Shown here piece after piece: positions 7,049-16,892 of a stretch of 64,000 nucleotides of DNA. A program made the translations under genes and the position numbers. The stretch is taken from contig NZ_CP108644.1 in NCBI RefSeq assembly GCF_041435495.1, forward strand, positions 4,139,501 to 4,203,500, written 5' to 3'. Position 1 is the first letter of the stretch. Every line of letters begins with the position of its first letter. The notes below the pieces were generated by a model. That model had not been told where the DNA came from, made no database searches, and saw only the letters and a list, made by a program, of their open reading frames with translations. Source of the stretch: Streptomyces sp. NBC_01116. Lineage in GTDB: Bacteria > Actinomycetota > Actinomycetes > Streptomycetales > Streptomycetaceae.

Positions 7049-10000
7049 ATGACCCCTGCTCTCTTCGGGCGCGACCATCCCGCAGGCGTCCTCCGCTCGG
7101 AGATCGCCCGGGCCACGGACAGCCACGGCGGTCTCGTGCTGGTCACCGGCGAGGCCGGGATCGGCAAGAGCACGCTCGTCACCGACGCCGCGCACGAGGC
7201 ACGGCGGCGCGGGGCGCTGGTGGTCGGAGGTTCCTGCTGGGACTCGGACAACACCCCTGGCTACTGGCCCTGGGTCCAGATCCTGCGCGGCCTGCGCCGG
7301 TCCGCCACGGCGGCCGAGTGGTCAGCGGCCCAGGAGGCGTCGGACGGCCGGCTCGCCGTGCTCCTGGGCGACCCGGTCAGGGTCGCCATGGGCGGTACGG
7401 ACGGCCCCGGGCCCACCACGCTTCCGGCTCCGGGGGCCACCGGGGGCACGGCTTCCGGCGGGGCGCGCGGCGAGTCCGGCACGGAAGCGGGCACGAGCCG
7501 CCTTCCGGGTGGCGGTTCGCCGGAGGGGGCCGAGGCCTTCGGGCTCTTCGACGCGGTGACCACGGCCCTCGTCACGGTCTCCCAGAGCCGGCCGCTGGTG
7601 GTCGTCCTCGACGATCTGCACAGCTCCGACGCGGCCTCGCTGCGCCTGCTCGAATTCGCCGCCCAGCACGCCTGGTTCGAGCGGCTGCTGCTGATCGGCA
7701 CCTACCGGGACGTCGAGGTGGAGGCCCCCGGGCACCCGCTCCAGCAGCTGATCCTGCCCCTGGTCTCGCGTGCCGCCGCGACCCTCACCCTGACCGGCCT
7801 CGGCCGGGACGAGGTGGGCGCGCTGATGACGGTGACGACGGGCCGCGAGCCCGGCCCGCAGCTGGTCGACGAGGTCCACCGGCGCACCGGCGGCAACCCC
7901 TTCTTCGTCGAGCAGACCGCCAGGCTCTGGCACAGCGGGAGCCCGGTCTCCACCATTCCGCCCGGCGTGCGGGAAGCGGTCCGCCGACGGCTCGCCCTGC
8001 TGCCCGAGCCGGTCGTCTCCCTGCTGACCAGCGCCGCCCTGCTCGGCCGGGAGTTCCGCCGGCAGGTCCTGGCCGTGGTGCACGGCTCGCCGGTCCCCCA
8101 CGTGGACCGGCTGCTGGAGTCCGCCGTCGTCGCCCGTGTCGTCGTCCCCCGCCCGTCCGGCCAGTACGCCTTCGCCCACGACCTGCTGCGCGAGACGCTG
8201 TACGCCTCGCTGGACGACGCCGAGGCCCGTGAACGCCATGCCGCCGCCGTACGGTCCCTGGACGCGCACGGCGGCCTCGGCGACGCGGTGCGGCCCGGCG
8301 CCCTCGCCCGGCACGCCCACCTCGCCGGCGGTGCGCTGGACCGCGACCGCCGGATCGAACTGCTGCTGGCGGCCGCCCGGGACGCCTCGGGACGCCTGGC
8401 CGACGAGGAAGCCGTCGGCCACTACCGGCGCGCCCTCGCGGTGGCCTCCGGTGAGGCGCGGGATTCGGGTGAACCAGAAGCCCCGGCGGGACCGGAGGGC
8501 CGAGCGGGACCAGCGGGACCAGCGGCGTGCGGGCCGGGCGCGGCAGGCGGTACGGGCGCGGCAGGCGGTACGGGCGCGGCAGGCGGGACGGGCACCGCGG
8601 GCGGTACGGGCACGGCGGACGCGGAGGGTCAGGGTCCGGACCTCCGGCGTGCCGCACTGATCGGTCTCGACCTCGCCGGACAGCTCCGGCACGCGGGAGA
8701 GACGGCCGAGGCGCAGCGGCTGCTGGACCGGTCGGTCGCCCTGGCCCGGGAGCTGGACGAACCGGAGCTGCTGGCCCGGGTGGCGATCACCCTCCACCGC
8801 GACGGTTCCCTGGGCGGCCGCGGCGTGCCCACGATGGGACTGCTCGCCGAGGCCCACCGCGGGATCACCGGCAAGGAGGGCCAGGAGAGCCTCTCCGACG
8901 ACCGGCTCGCGCAGGAGCTGGCCATCCACATCATGGCGCTGGCCCGGAGCGGCTCGGACGACGAGGCGCTCGCCTTCTCGCTCTGGGCACGCCACGACTC
9001 CGTGTGGGGCCTCGGCTCGGCGATGGAGCGGCTGGAGCTCACCGACGAGATGGCCGTCGTCGGCCGGCGCACCCAGCACCAGGACATGGAGCTGCACGCG
9101 ACGTCCATGAGCTGGGTGGCACTGCTGGAGCTGGGCGACCCCGCCTTCCTCGACCGGTTCCGGGCGTTCGTCCGGCTCGCCGAGCTGACCGAGCTGCCCC
9201 GGTTCGCCCTGGGAATCGCCGTGGACACCAGCCTGATCGCCGCCCTCCAGGGGAGGTTCGCCGAGGCCACCACCGCGCTGGAGGACGACGCGCTCGACCC
9301 CGAGCACAACGACCACGCGGCCTTCGGCTTCATGGGGCATCACCTGCACTGGGCGCTGCATCTGCTCCGGGGGCACTTCGCCGAGGCCGAGGAGACCCTC
9401 GGCGAGCTCCCGGGCTCCGGGTATCCCTACCCCGGGCTGCTGGAGGCGGTCACCGCGGTGGAGCAGGGCGACGCCACGCCCGCGCTGCGCCTGATCGCCG
9501 AACACGCGGACCCCGACGCCCCCTATCCGCGGGCGTTCATGCCGCTGTGGCTCCGGCTGCTGGCCCAGACGGCCGCGATCACGGGCGACCCACGGCTCAT
9601 CACCCGCGCGGAGGACGAGCTGACGCCCTACACGGGCCAGTGGATCGTCTCGCTGTACGGGTGCGACATCGGCGGCCCCGTCGACCTCTGGCTCGGCATG
9701 CTCGCCGCCGCGCGCGACGACCAGGACGCGGCGGTGGCGGCGCTCACCGAGGCCGCCGCCTCCTCGGACCGCCTCGGCGCCCGCCCCTGGGCCGTACGCG
9801 CCCGGCTGTGCCTGGCCCGCTCCCTGCTCACCCGCGCCGGCACGGCCGGTGCCGGGGCGGCAGTTGCGGACGCCGCCGGTGCCGGGCCGGCCGGCGCTGA
9901 TGCCGGTGACGCCGGGCAGGCCCGTCGGCTGCTCGGCGAAGTGGAGCGGGAGGCCGGCGAGTTGGCCTTGGCCCACATGGTGGCCGAAGCCGCCGCCCTC

Positions 10001-10765
10001 CGTACGGCCCCGCCCGCCACAACTGCCCCTACCGCACCGCCGATCGACGCCTCCACCACCTCTCGCCCCACCACCTCCGGTCCCGCCGTCCCGTGGGCCC
10101 AGGGCCCGGCCGCGGCTCCGGTCCGGAGCACGGCCGGGGCAGCGGCCGGATCATCGGCAGAGGCAGCGGCAGCCGGGGCAGCGGCCGGGTCGTCATCGGC
10201 CGGGGACCGGGCCGTGCCGTCCGCCGAGTTCCGGCGGAACGGACCGGTGTGGCAGCTGCGTTGGGACGGGGTGACCGTGCACGTACCGGACGCCAAGGGC
10301 CTGCGGGACCTGCACAGCCTGCTGGGACTGCCCGGCGCCGACGTCCCGGCCGTCCGGCTCCTCGCGCCCGAGGGCGGGGACCTCGTCGTCGCCGCCGGGC
10401 GGCTCGGCGGCGATCCGGTGCTCGACGAGGAGGCCAAGCGCCGCTACAAGGAACACCTGGCCCGGCTGGACGCCGAGATAGACCGGGCCGCCGCCCGGGA
10501 CGACGTCCGGGGGGTCGAGACGTACGACCGGGAGCGGCAGGCCCTCCTCGACCAGCTCCGCACCGCGGCCGGGCTCGGCGGCCGGACGCGTCGGCTGGGC
10601 GACCAGACCGAGCGGGCCCGCAAGACGGTCACCGCCCGCATCCGCGACACCCTGCGCAAGCTGGACACCCTGCACCCCGCGCTGGCGGCCTATCTGAAGG
10701 CCTCCGTCACGACCGGGACCACCTGCGCCTACCGCCCCGAACACACCCCCGACTGGCGGCTCTGA
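7049..10765 (+). CDS. large AAA/TPR-type ATP-binding regulator
   Basis: A ~1,238-aa protein. An AAA_16-type ATPase occupies the N-terminus, with Walker A GEAGIGKST at residues 34-42 and Walker B VVVLDDLH near 184-191. A long helical, TPR-like middle follows. Ala/Gly-rich linkers occur at ~495-525, made of 18-bp repeats, and before the last ~180 residues. The C-terminal block (VWQLRWDGVTVHVP... to DTLHPALAAYLKASV) recurs in actinobacterial proteins of this type but is not a LuxR helix-turn-helix. The organisation resembles MalT/LAL or STAND regulators whose output domain was replaced. ATG 7049 opens the conserved TPALFGRDHPAGVL motif; an in-frame start 60 bp earlier is possible. The ligand and targets are unknown. 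Confidence 0.72.
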   Translation: MTPALFGRDHPAGVLRSEIARATDSHGGLVLVTGEAGIGKSTLVTDAAHEARRRGALVVGGSCWDSDNTPGYWPWVQILRGLRRSATAAEWSAAQEASDGRLAVLLGDPVRVAMGGTDGPGPTTLPAPGATGGTASGGARGESGTEAGTSRLPGGGSPEGAEAFGLFDAVTTALVTVSQSRPLVVVLDDLHSSDAASLRLLEFAAQHAWFERLLLIGTYRDVEVEAPGHPLQQLILPLVSRAAATLTLTGLGRDEVGALMTVTTGREPGPQLVDEVHRRTGGNPFFVEQTARLWHSGSPVSTIPPGVREAVRRRLALLPEPVVSLLTSAALLGREFRRQVLAVVHGSPVPHVDRLLESAVVARVVVPRPSGQYAFAHDLLRETLYASLDDAEARERHAAAVRSLDAHGGLGDAVRPGALARHAHLAGGALDRDRRIELLLAAARDASGRLADEEAVGHYRRALAVASGEARDSGEPEAPAGPEGRAGPAGPAACGPGAAGGTGAAGGTGAAGGTGTAGGTGTADAEGQGPDLRRAALIGLDLAGQLRHAGETAEAQRLLDRSVALARELDEPELLARVAITLHRDGSLGGRGVPTMGLLAEAHRGITGKEGQESLSDDRLAQELAIHIMALARSGSDDEALAFSLWARHDSVWGLGSAMERLELTDEMAVVGRRTQHQDMELHATSMSWVALLELGDPAFLDRFRAFVRLAELTELPRFALGIAVDTSLIAALQGRFAEATTALEDDALDPEHNDHAAFGFMGHHLHWALHLLRGHFAEAEETLGELPGSGYPYPGLLEAVTAVEQGDATPALRLIAEHADPDAPYPRAFMPLWLRLLAQTAAITGDPRLITRAEDELTPYTGQWIVSLYGCDIGGPVDLWLGMLAAARDDQDAAVAALTEAAASSDRLGARPWAVRARLCLARSLLTRAGTAGAGAAVADAAGAGPAGADAGDAGQARRLLGEVEREAGELALAHMVAEAAALRTAPPATTAPTAPPIDASTTSRPTTSGPAVPWAQGPAAAPVRSTAGAAAGSSAEAAAAGAAAGSSSAGDRAVPSAEFRRNGPVWQLRWDGVTVHVPDAKGLRDLHSLLGLPGADVPAVRLLAPEGGDLVVAAGRLGGDPVLDEEAKRRYKEHLARLDAEIDRAAARDDVRGVETYDRERQALLDQLRTAAGLGGRTRRLGDQTERARKTVTARIRDTLRKLDTLHPALAAYLKASVTTGTTCAYRPEHTPDWRL
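8539..8610 (+). repeat. 18-bp in-frame tandem repeat, four units
   Basis: Four 18-bp units (CGCGGCAGGCGGTACGGG and close variants) encode a GAAGGT-like linker inside the large ATPase. The first two are identical; the fourth has three changes. Confidence 0.85.
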
Positions 10766-10867
10766 CCCGCGCCGCCGGCCTCCCGGAGCCCCCGGGACCC
10801 GGCCACGCCTACCGGACCACCGGGCCTGCCCGACCGGCGGGCCCCGCCCCCGCACCCACCCGTGCCG

Positions 10868-12193
10868 CTACGCCTCGGCGGAGACGCCGACGTCGGCGAC
10901 GACACACGCCACGTTGTCGGGCCCGCCCGCCGCGCGGGCCAGTCCGGCCAACCGGCGTACGGCCTCCTCCGGGTCCTCCGCCGCGATGACCGCCGCCCTC
11001 AGCTCCGCCTCGTCCACCACCGCGGACAGCCCGTCCGAGCAGAGCAGATAGCGGTCCCCGGCCACCGCCTCCCGCAGGCGGACGTCGGGGCGGCACGCCA
11101 CGGCCACCGGGGCGGACCGCGCCTCCCCGACCAGCGCCTTCAGCAGCAGCGCGGGCCCCGGGTGGGAAGCGGCCTCCTCCCGGCTCAGCGAACCGTCGTC
11201 GATCATCGACTGGACCAGGCTGTGGTCATGCGTGATCCGGAACAGCTCCCCGCCCCGCAGCAGATAGGCCCGCGAGTCCCCGATGTGCACGAGCCCGAGC
11301 CGCGACCCGGTCCACAGCACCGCGGTGAGCGTGGTCCCCGAACCGTCCGGGGCCGCGCAGGGCGCGACCGCCTCCCGGACCGCCCGCGAAGCGGAATCCG
11401 CCGTGTCCTCCAGAGCGTTCAGCAGATCCGCCGCGGACAGCGCACCGTCCCGGGCGTCCCACGCGGAGGGCTTGAGCGCCTCGATCGCGGCGGCGCTCGC
11501 CTCGGCCCCGCCCTCCCCGAAGCCGTCGGCGACCGCCAGCAGCCCGGGCCCCGCGAACGCCGCGTCCTGGTTCGTCGTACGCACCGCCCCGGCATCGGTC
11601 AGCGCGGCCCACCGGATCGCGAGCGGGACCGCCCCCGGCCCGCCCGACGCTCCCGGACCCGAACTCCCGCACCCGCCCAGGCCCCCCTCGAACGCCGCGC
11701 CACCCGCCTCCCCCGTACTGGCCGCGCCGACCGCTCCTGCCGTGTTCCCTGTGCTGCCCGTGCCGGCCGTGCTGCCCGTGTTCCCCGAACCGCCTGTGTC
11801 GCCCGGTATCCGTGCCATGGCCCTGCCCTCCGCTGACAGATGGTCGACGAGGTACATCGCCAGATCGCGCCGGGCCGCCGTCTCGGCCTCCACCCGCGCC
11901 CAGTAGGTCCGGATCTCCACGGCCGCGGCGCCCGCGTCGAGCGCCACGACACGGCCGATCCGGCTCAGGGGCATGCCGATCCTGCGCAGCCACGCCACGA
12001 GCCGGGCCCCCTCCGCCTGCGCCGGGTCGTAGTACCGGTAGCCGTTCACCGGGTCGACCAGGGCGGGCCGGAGCAGCCCCAGCTCGTCGTAGCGCCGGAG
12101 CGCCTTGGCGGAGAGCCGGGACAGCCGGGCGAACTCCCCGATCGTCACCAGCTCTCCGCCCGCGGCGCCCACCACGCGGCCTTCGCGTTCCAC
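10868..12193 (-). CDS. MerR regulator fused to PP2C-type phosphatase
   Basis: A 441-aa fusion. Residues ~15-85 form a MerR winged helix (LVTIGEFARLSRLSAKALRRYDELGLL, then NGYRYYDP), followed by the usual coiled dimerisation helix. A Gly/Ser/Thr-rich linker spans ~128-195. Residues ~200-438 are a PP2C-type Ser/Thr phosphatase with recognisable motifs: RTTNQDA, ADGFG in place of ADGMGG, GTTLTAVL, HIGDSRAYLLR, LLCSDGL and GGPDNVACVV. The metal-ligand aspartates look intact, so activity is plausible. The promoter has a 19-bp spacer with a central palindrome, typical of MerR targets, implying autoregulation. It may couple a small-molecule or phosphorylation signal to transcription; the substrate is unknown. 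Confidence 0.85.
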   Translation of the reverse strand: MEREGRVVGAAGGELVTIGEFARLSRLSAKALRRYDELGLLRPALVDPVNGYRYYDPAQAEGARLVAWLRRIGMPLSRIGRVVALDAGAAAVEIRTYWARVEAETAARRDLAMYLVDHLSAEGRAMARIPGDTGGSGNTGSTAGTGSTGNTAGAVGAASTGEAGGAAFEGGLGGCGSSGPGASGGPGAVPLAIRWAALTDAGAVRTTNQDAAFAGPGLLAVADGFGEGGAEASAAAIEALKPSAWDARDGALSAADLLNALEDTADSASRAVREAVAPCAAPDGSGTTLTAVLWTGSRLGLVHIGDSRAYLLRGGELFRITHDHSLVQSMIDDGSLSREEAASHPGPALLLKALVGEARSAPVAVACRPDVRLREAVAGDRYLLCSDGLSAVVDEAELRAAVIAAEDPEEAVRRLAGLARAAGGPDNVACVVADVGVSAEA

Positions 12194-12236
12194 CCCGTAC
12201 CTCCTCGTACCGGGCGCCTTCCGCCCGGCCCCACCG

Positions 12237-12267
12237 ATGCTGGGGCTTCCCCCGCGGGGAAGGTCAA
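12237..12267 (-). promoter_or_regulatory. MerR-type promoter with 19-bp spacer and palindrome
   Basis: On the minus strand TTGACC (12267-12262) and CAGCAT (12242-12237) are separated by exactly 19 bp containing TTCCCC-GC-GGGGGAA. Elongated spacers with a dyad in the middle are the hallmark of MerR-activated promoters. It lies 44 bp upstream of the MerR-PP2C start. Confidence 0.68.
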
Positions 12268-12294
12268 GGATGCACGGCGGACACGTCCGTGACG

Positions 12295-12318
12295 CGCCGG
12301 CGGCCCCTGCCGCCGGCG
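12295..12318 (-). terminator. terminator of the ABC exporter operon
   Basis: CGCCGGCGGC pairs perfectly with GCCGCCGGCG (10 bp, 4-nt loop) just past the stop of the permease gene on the minus strand. Confidence 0.6.
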
Positions 12319-12332
12319 GTCACTTCAGGTGG

Positions 12333-13190
12333 TCACTTCCGGTTGTAGAGCCGCATCGTCACCGCGCCGAAGACCACCAGGAGCACCCCGGCCCAGCCCA
12401 GCGTCCACGCGATGTCGGAGGCCGGCCAGTTGCCCTCCATCAGCTCACGCACCGCCGTGGCCAGGTGGGTGACCGGGCTGTTGTTCACGAAGGCCTGGAG
12501 CCAGCCCGGCATCGTCTTCGGGTCGACGAAGACATTGCTGAGGAACGTCAGCGGGAAGATCACCATCATGCTGACGCCCATCACCGACTTCTCGGAGCGC
12601 AGCAGCAGCCCGAACATCGTCCAGATCCAGGAGAACGCGAACGAGAACACGACCAGCAGCGCGACACCGGCCAGCACACCGAGCACACCGCCGTCCGGGC
12701 GGAACCCGATGATCATGCCGATGGCGAGCATCACCACCGACGCCAGCAGATAGCGCAGGACATCGCCGAGCAGATAGCCGACCATCGGGGCGGGCCGCCA
12801 GATCGGCAGCGTGCGGAACCGGTCGAAGACGCCCTTGGCGATGTCCGTGTTCACCGCGATGCCCGTGTACATCGTGATCATCACGACGCTCATCACCATG
12901 ATGCCGGGCAGCAGGAACTGGATGTACTCCTCCGTGGAGCCGGCCAGCGCCCCTCCGAAGAGGTACGTGTACATCAGGACCAGCATGATCGGGAAAGCCG
13001 TCACATCGAAGAGCTGTTCCGGCACATGCTTGATCTTCAGCATGGCGCGCCAGCCGAAGGTCATCGATGCCGACAGGGCACTGGGCCTCGGCGGGCGCTC
13101 CTGGCCCACCAGGAGCGCCGAGAGCCGCTCCTGGTCCGGCGCGGCGAGCTCGACGCCCTCCAGTTCCGTCTTGGCGGTCGCGGTGCTCAT
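12333..13190 (-). CDS. ABC-2 type exporter permease (DrrB-like)
   Basis: A 285-aa membrane subunit of a drug-type ABC exporter. After a ~45-residue cytoplasmic N-terminus come about six transmembrane helices, including [20 protein letters not shown] and [16 protein letters not shown]. The ABC-2 signature near [20 protein letters not shown] is present. The ATG at 13190 overlaps the stop of the ATPase gene by ATGA, so the two subunits are translationally coupled. The frame stays open upstream, but the conserved N-terminus and overlap fix this start. The exported substrate is not readable from sequence; DrrAB family members export daunorubicin and other hydrophobic compounds. Confidence 0.88.
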   Translation of the reverse strand: MSTATAKTELEGVELAAPDQERLSALLVGQERPPRPSALSASMTFGWRAMLKIKHVPEQLFDVTAFPIMLVLMYTYLFGGALAGSTEEYIQFLLPGIMVMSVVMITMYTGIAVNTDIAKGVFDRFRTLPIWRPAPMVGYLLGDVLRYLLASVVMLAIGMIIGFRPDGGVLGVLAGVALLVVFSFAFSWIWTMFGLLLRSEKSVMGVSMMVIFPLTFLSNVFVDPKTMPGWLQAFVNNSPVTHLATAVRELMEGNWPASDIAWTLGWAGVLLVVFGAVTMRLYNRK

Positions 13191-14158
13191 GCCGCCACTC
13201 CCTTCTTGTCCGTGAGTGCGAGGAAGACCTCGTCGAGGCTGGGCTGTCCCAGCGAGAAGTTGTCGACCGTGATGCCGCAGCGGGCCAGCTCGGCCAGGGC
13301 ACGCCCGGCCTGCTCCGCGGCCCCCTGCTCGGTGCTCTGCCCGTCGACCCGCGCGGTCAGCGCCACCGGGTCCGCGTCCAGCTGGACCTCCGTGTCCAGC
13401 GCGAGCGCCAGCACCTGCTGTGCCTCGGCCCGCTGACCGCCGTCCCGCAGCCGCAGATGGACGGTCCCGGAGCCGACGGAGGCCTTGAGCTCGCCCTTGG
13501 TTCCCTCGGCGATGACCTTGCCGTGGTCGATCACCGCGATACGGGACGCCAACTGGTCGGCCTCGTCCAGATACTGGGTGGTCAGCAGGACCGTGGTGCC
13601 GTGGGCGACGACCGCCCGCACGATGTCCCACACCTGGTTGCGGCTGCGGGGGTCGAGTCCGGTGGTCGGCTCGTCCAGGAACAGCACGTCCGGGGTGTTC
13701 AGGATGGACGCGGCGATGTCGATGCGCCGCCGCATGCCTCCCGAGTAGTTCTTCACCTGCTTGCCCGCCGCTTCGCTCAGCCCGAACCCTTCGAGCAGCT
13801 GGGCCGCCCGGTCGCGGGCCGCCGGCTTGGAGTGGCCGAGCAGCCGGGCGAGCAGGACGAGGTTCTCCGACCCGGTCAGGTCCTCGTCCACCGAGGCGTA
13901 CTGCCCGGTCAGGCTGACCCGGCTGCGGACCGCGTCGGCTTCCTTCACGACGTCCTTGCCGAACACCCGGGCCGTGCCGCCGTCGGGGCGCAGCAGGGTC
14001 GCGAGCATGCGGACGGCGGTGGTCTTCCCGGCGCCGTTGGGTCCGAGGACGCCGTAGACGGTGCCGGTGGGGACGGCGAGGTCGATGCCGTCCACCGCAC
14101 GGTTGTCGCCGAAGACCTTCACCAGCCCCGTGGTCTCGATGGCCAGTTCAGTGCTCAT
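13187..14158 (-). CDS. DrrA-family ABC transporter ATP-binding protein
   Basis: A 323-aa ATPase of the daunorubicin-resistance exporter family. Walker A is GPNGAGKTT (39-47), the signature YSGGMRRR begins at 138, and the Walker B region is [12 protein letters not shown] near 158-169. The C-terminal ~90 residues form the extra domain typical of DrrA-like ATPases. The gene is first in a two-gene operon and overlaps the permease by 4 bp. It energises export from the cytoplasmic side of the membrane. There is no resistance target or biosynthetic cluster nearby, so a housekeeping detoxification role is as likely as self-resistance. Confidence 0.9.
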   Translation of the reverse strand: MSTELAIETTGLVKVFGDNRAVDGIDLAVPTGTVYGVLGPNGAGKTTAVRMLATLLRPDGGTARVFGKDVVKEADAVRSRVSLTGQYASVDEDLTGSENLVLLARLLGHSKPAARDRAAQLLEGFGLSEAAGKQVKNYSGGMRRRIDIAASILNTPDVLFLDEPTTGLDPRSRNQVWDIVRAVVAHGTTVLLTTQYLDEADQLASRIAVIDHGKVIAEGTKGELKASVGSGTVHLRLRDGGQRAEAQQVLALALDTEVQLDADPVALTARVDGQSTEQGAAEQAGRALAELARCGITVDNFSLGQPSLDEVFLALTDKKGVAA

Positions 14159-14252
14159 GATCCATTCCTTGTGGGTCGTCGTGCCGGTCGTCGTGTGGGT
14201 CGTCGTGTGGGTCGTCGGAGGAGGTCGGTGATCCGTGCCCGGTTCCGGGAGC

Positions 14253-14879
14253 TCATGAGACGTACGGGCGGACGGCGCGCGCCTCGCGCAGGGCCCGGCC
14301 CCACCAGCCGAGCTGGTCGAGCATCAGCCCCACGGACCGGTCCCGGCCGGTGTCGCCGGGGTGCCCGTCCAGCGGCTGCCGGAGCAGGTCGAGCGCGACC
14401 CCGTTCCTCAGGGTCACCGTGTGCAGCTCGGTGAAGACCGAACGCAGCTGCTCCACCGCGTACAGCCCGGCGGAACCGTGTCCGTAGCTCACGAAAGCGA
14501 CCGGCTTGGTCTGCCACTCCTCGTAGGCGAAGTCGATGGCCTGTTTCAGGGAGGCGGGGAACGAGCGGTTGTACTCCGGGGTGACCACGACGAAGGCCTC
14601 GGCCCTGGCGATCTCCTCGGTGAACTCCGTCATCTGCCCGGTCGCCCGCACCGGATAGTGCACGGGGAAGTCGTAGTCGGCGAGATCCAGCACGGCGAGG
14701 TCCAGCTCGCTCCGGTCCTCGGCCCGCTCCATGAACCAGCGGCCGACCGCATCGCCGACGCGGCCCTCGCGGGTACTGCCGATGATCACCGCTACCCGCA
14801 GCGCAAGGCCGCCTCCCGCGTCCCGGTCCTCGCCGTCGCTCTCGTCCGCGCTCCCGCCGTCGCTCCCGTCCGCCGTCAT
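14253..14879 (-). CDS. NADPH-dependent FMN reductase
   Basis: A 208-aa flavodoxin-fold reductase. The phosphate loop [21 protein letters not shown] follows a ~27-residue acidic, Gly/Ser-rich extension, and the second signature [18 protein letters not shown] is present. A GGAGGAG ribosome site supports the ATG at 14879. It sits 94 bp upstream of the DrrA-like ATPase start on the same strand, so cotranscription is possible. It likely reduces FMN or quinones with NADPH. It is not closely similar to the FMN reductase at 5607. Confidence 0.87.
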   Translation of the reverse strand: MTADGSDGGSADESDGEDRDAGGGLALRVAVIIGSTREGRVGDAVGRWFMERAEDRSELDLAVLDLADYDFPVHYPVRATGQMTEFTEEIARAEAFVVVTPEYNRSFPASLKQAIDFAYEEWQTKPVAFVSYGHGSAGLYAVEQLRSVFTELHTVTLRNGVALDLLRQPLDGHPGDTGRDRSVGLMLDQLGWWGRALREARAVRPYVS

Positions 14880-15002
14880 CGCGCGCTCCTCCTCCCGTGA
14901 CCTCCGCCGCCCACCGGGCCCACCGGGCCTCCCGGATCTCCTGGGCCTCCCGTCCGGCCCGGCCCGTTCCGCTCCCTCACCTCTTGGGCGCCAGACGCGG
15001 GG

Positions 15003-15035
15003 GCGCGGCCGCCAGATCGAATCTGGCGGCCGCGC
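15003..15035 (-). terminator. strong hairpin after small membrane protein gene
   Basis: GCGCGGCCGCCAGAT pairs perfectly with its reverse complement over 15 bp around a CGA loop, 48 bp past the stop of the minus-strand gene at 15083. Confidence 0.7.
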
Positions 15036-15082
15036 ACACGGTCGGTGAAGCCCGGAGCCCGGTCCCGGACAGCGGACGGGAT

Positions 15083-15490
15083 TCAGGTCTCCCGCGTGTA
15101 GAAGACGTAGAACGAGACGACGAGGACGCCCGCCCCGACCGCCAGACCCAGGGCGGTCGACCTCAGCACGCTGGTGTCGGTGAGGCTGACCAGGAAGCCG
15201 ATGGCGCACGCGGTCAGCGCGCCGTACACGGCTGCCCGCAGCTCGCGCGGCAGCGAGCGCTGGATACGGCCCACCGCGAAGCAGAGGACCGCCAGAGCGG
15301 CACCGGAGACGAGCCCGAGCAGGACCTGCCCGCCGGTGCTCGGGCCGCCGTCGCGGCGGATGAACGCCGCGTAGAACCCGTAGGCCACGCCGAGTACCAG
15401 GGGCAGCGCCCAGGCGAGCGGGGTGTGGTGGCGGGTCCGCGCATGCGCGCGGGAACCACTTCGGCCGGGCATGGCTGCGTGTGTGGCCAT
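15083..15490 (-). CDS. small four-helix membrane protein of unknown function
   Basis: A 135-aa protein with a basic His/Arg-rich N-terminus and about four hydrophobic helices, e.g. PLAWALPLVLGVAYGFYAAF, GGQVLLGLVSGAALAVLCFAVG and ALGLAVGAGVLVVSFYVFYT. A GGAAGGAG site precedes the ATG at 15490. I do not recognise a named family. It is transcribed divergently from the next membrane-protein gene and ends at a strong terminator. Confidence 0.7.
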   Translation of the reverse strand: MATHAAMPGRSGSRAHARTRHHTPLAWALPLVLGVAYGFYAAFIRRDGGPSTGGQVLLGLVSGAALAVLCFAVGRIQRSLPRELRAAVYGALTACAIGFLVSLTDTSVLRSTALGLAVGAGVLVVSFYVFYTRET

Positions 15491-15608
15491 CGCGGACAGC
15501 TCCTTCCGTCGCCCCCGTCCCTCCAGAGCACACCCGACCGCGCCGCCCGGCAACTCGAATGGCGTACGCCCCGCAGCGGCCCGGCCCCGTACGGGATTCC
15601 CTGGAGGA

Positions 15609-16526
15609 GTGCGGACCCCCCACTCGGCGACCTCGGCGACCACCGCCACCACCCCGACCACCGTGGCCTTCTCGGCGGTCCTGCTCGTCCTCCTCACCGT
15701 CCTCGTGCCGTTGAGCGCGCTCTCCGCCTGGGTCGACCTGGAGATCGACGACACCGACCGGTACGTCGCCGCCGTGTCGCCGCTCTCCTCCGACCCGGCG
15801 GTGCAGAGCACCGTCGCGGATCTGGTCACCGAGGAGGCGATGCGGCAGATCGACCTCGGTCCGCTCCAGGACACGGTCCGGGAGTTCCTGCACGAGACCG
15901 TCCGGTCGTTCACCACCACCGAGCCCTTCCGGAACGCCTGGGACACCGCGAACCGGGCCGCCCACGAAGCGGTGGCGGCCGCCCTGGACGGCGACAGCGG
16001 GGAGGCCGTGACGATCGATCTGGCCCCGGTGATCGACCAGGTCAAACAGGACCTGGTACGTGACGGCGTGCCGTTCGCCGACCAGATCCCGGTCGAGCGG
16101 ACGGAGATCACCGTGCTCGGCCCCGATCAGGCCGACGATCTGAGGAGCTCGTTCCGCTGGCTCCGCTACTGCAGCATCTGGCCGGCCGTCGCCACGCTGG
16201 TGTTCCTCGTCCTGGTGGTGGGCATCGCCACCGTACGGCGCGGGCTGCGGGCCGGGCTGTGGGCCACCGCGACCGTGGGCGCCGGGTTCCTGCTCGGTGC
16301 GATCGCGCTCCACGTCCTGGTCACGCTCGGCCGCGGCCGGGTGCTGGACGAGGTGCCGGACAACGACCGGGACGCGACCGCCGCCGTGGTCGACGCCCTG
16401 ACCGCCTCGCTGCGGACCACGGTGTGGGTGGTGCTGGCAGTCGGCGCGGCCCTGCTGGTGGGTGCGGTGGTGGCCCGGGTGCTCCTGCGGAACCGGAACA
16501 GGCGGGCCCCGGCCGACGTGCGATGA
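15609..16526 (+). CDS. membrane protein with large extracytoplasmic domain, unknown function
   Basis: About 305 aa. One hydrophobic helix near the N-terminus (VAFSAVLLVLLTVLVPLSAL) is followed by ~160 polar residues likely outside the cell, then three closely spaced helices (WPAVATLVFLVLVVGIATV, GAGFLLGAIALHVLV, VVLAVGAALLVGAVVARVLL) and a basic tail. The start is uncertain: GTG 15609 has GGAGGA immediately before it, and GTG 15663 at the first helix is an alternative. I do not recognise the family. It is divergent from the small membrane protein at 15083. Confidence 0.6.
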   Translation: MRTPHSATSATTATTPTTVAFSAVLLVLLTVLVPLSALSAWVDLEIDDTDRYVAAVSPLSSDPAVQSTVADLVTEEAMRQIDLGPLQDTVREFLHETVRSFTTTEPFRNAWDTANRAAHEAVAAALDGDSGEAVTIDLAPVIDQVKQDLVRDGVPFADQIPVERTEITVLGPDQADDLRSSFRWLRYCSIWPAVATLVFLVLVVGIATVRRGLRAGLWATATVGAGFLLGAIALHVLVTLGRGRVLDEVPDNDRDATAAVVDALTASLRTTVWVVLAVGAALLVGAVVARVLLRNRNRRAPADVR

Positions 16527-16586
16527 GGCTGCGCCGGGGCGAGAGTGGGATCCGTGACCGCCACCGAGCGACCTGAGAGAGGCGTC

Positions 16587-16832
16587 ATGGCCGACCGCGA
16601 CATCTTCGAGAACATCGACGACCTGGTCTCCGAGGAGCGCGACCTGCGCGACCGCTCCGTGGCGAGGATGGGCCTGTCCACGGACGAGAAGGCCCGGCTG
16701 CGGGCGGTGGAGGTCCAGCTCGACCAGTGCTGGGACCTGCTGCGCCGACGACGGGCGCTCAGCGAGTACGGCGAGGACCCCTCGACGGCGAAGGTCCGCC
16801 CCGCCGACGAGGTGGAGGGGTACCAGAGCTGA
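16587..16832 (+). CDS. DUF2630 family protein
   Basis: An 81-aa acidic helical protein. ADRDIFENIDDLVSEERDLR and LDQCWDLLRRRRALSEYGEDP are the conserved blocks of DUF2630, a small actinobacterial family with no assigned function. Start and length fit the family. It converges on the S4-domain gene across an intergenic parS palindrome. Confidence 0.85.
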   Translation: MADRDIFENIDDLVSEERDLRDRSVARMGLSTDEKARLRAVEVQLDQCWDLLRRRRALSEYGEDPSTAKVRPADEVEGYQS

Positions 16833-16892
16833 CCAGGGCCCCGAGGGGCGCCCGGGACCCTGTCCCCGAGTGCGCCCGGGCAGCCGGTCGGG

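Noticed and set aside
13187-14158. Biosynthetic cluster signal from DrrAB, AfsR-like and PadR-ABC genes
   Set aside because: No PKS, NRPS, terpene or RiPP core enzymes occur anywhere in the window; these regulators and exporters are scattered among housekeeping genes.
15481-15714. A plus-strand frame starting MWPSRTAP before the membrane protein
   Set aside because: It is out of frame with the transmembrane-coding frame and has no conserved features.
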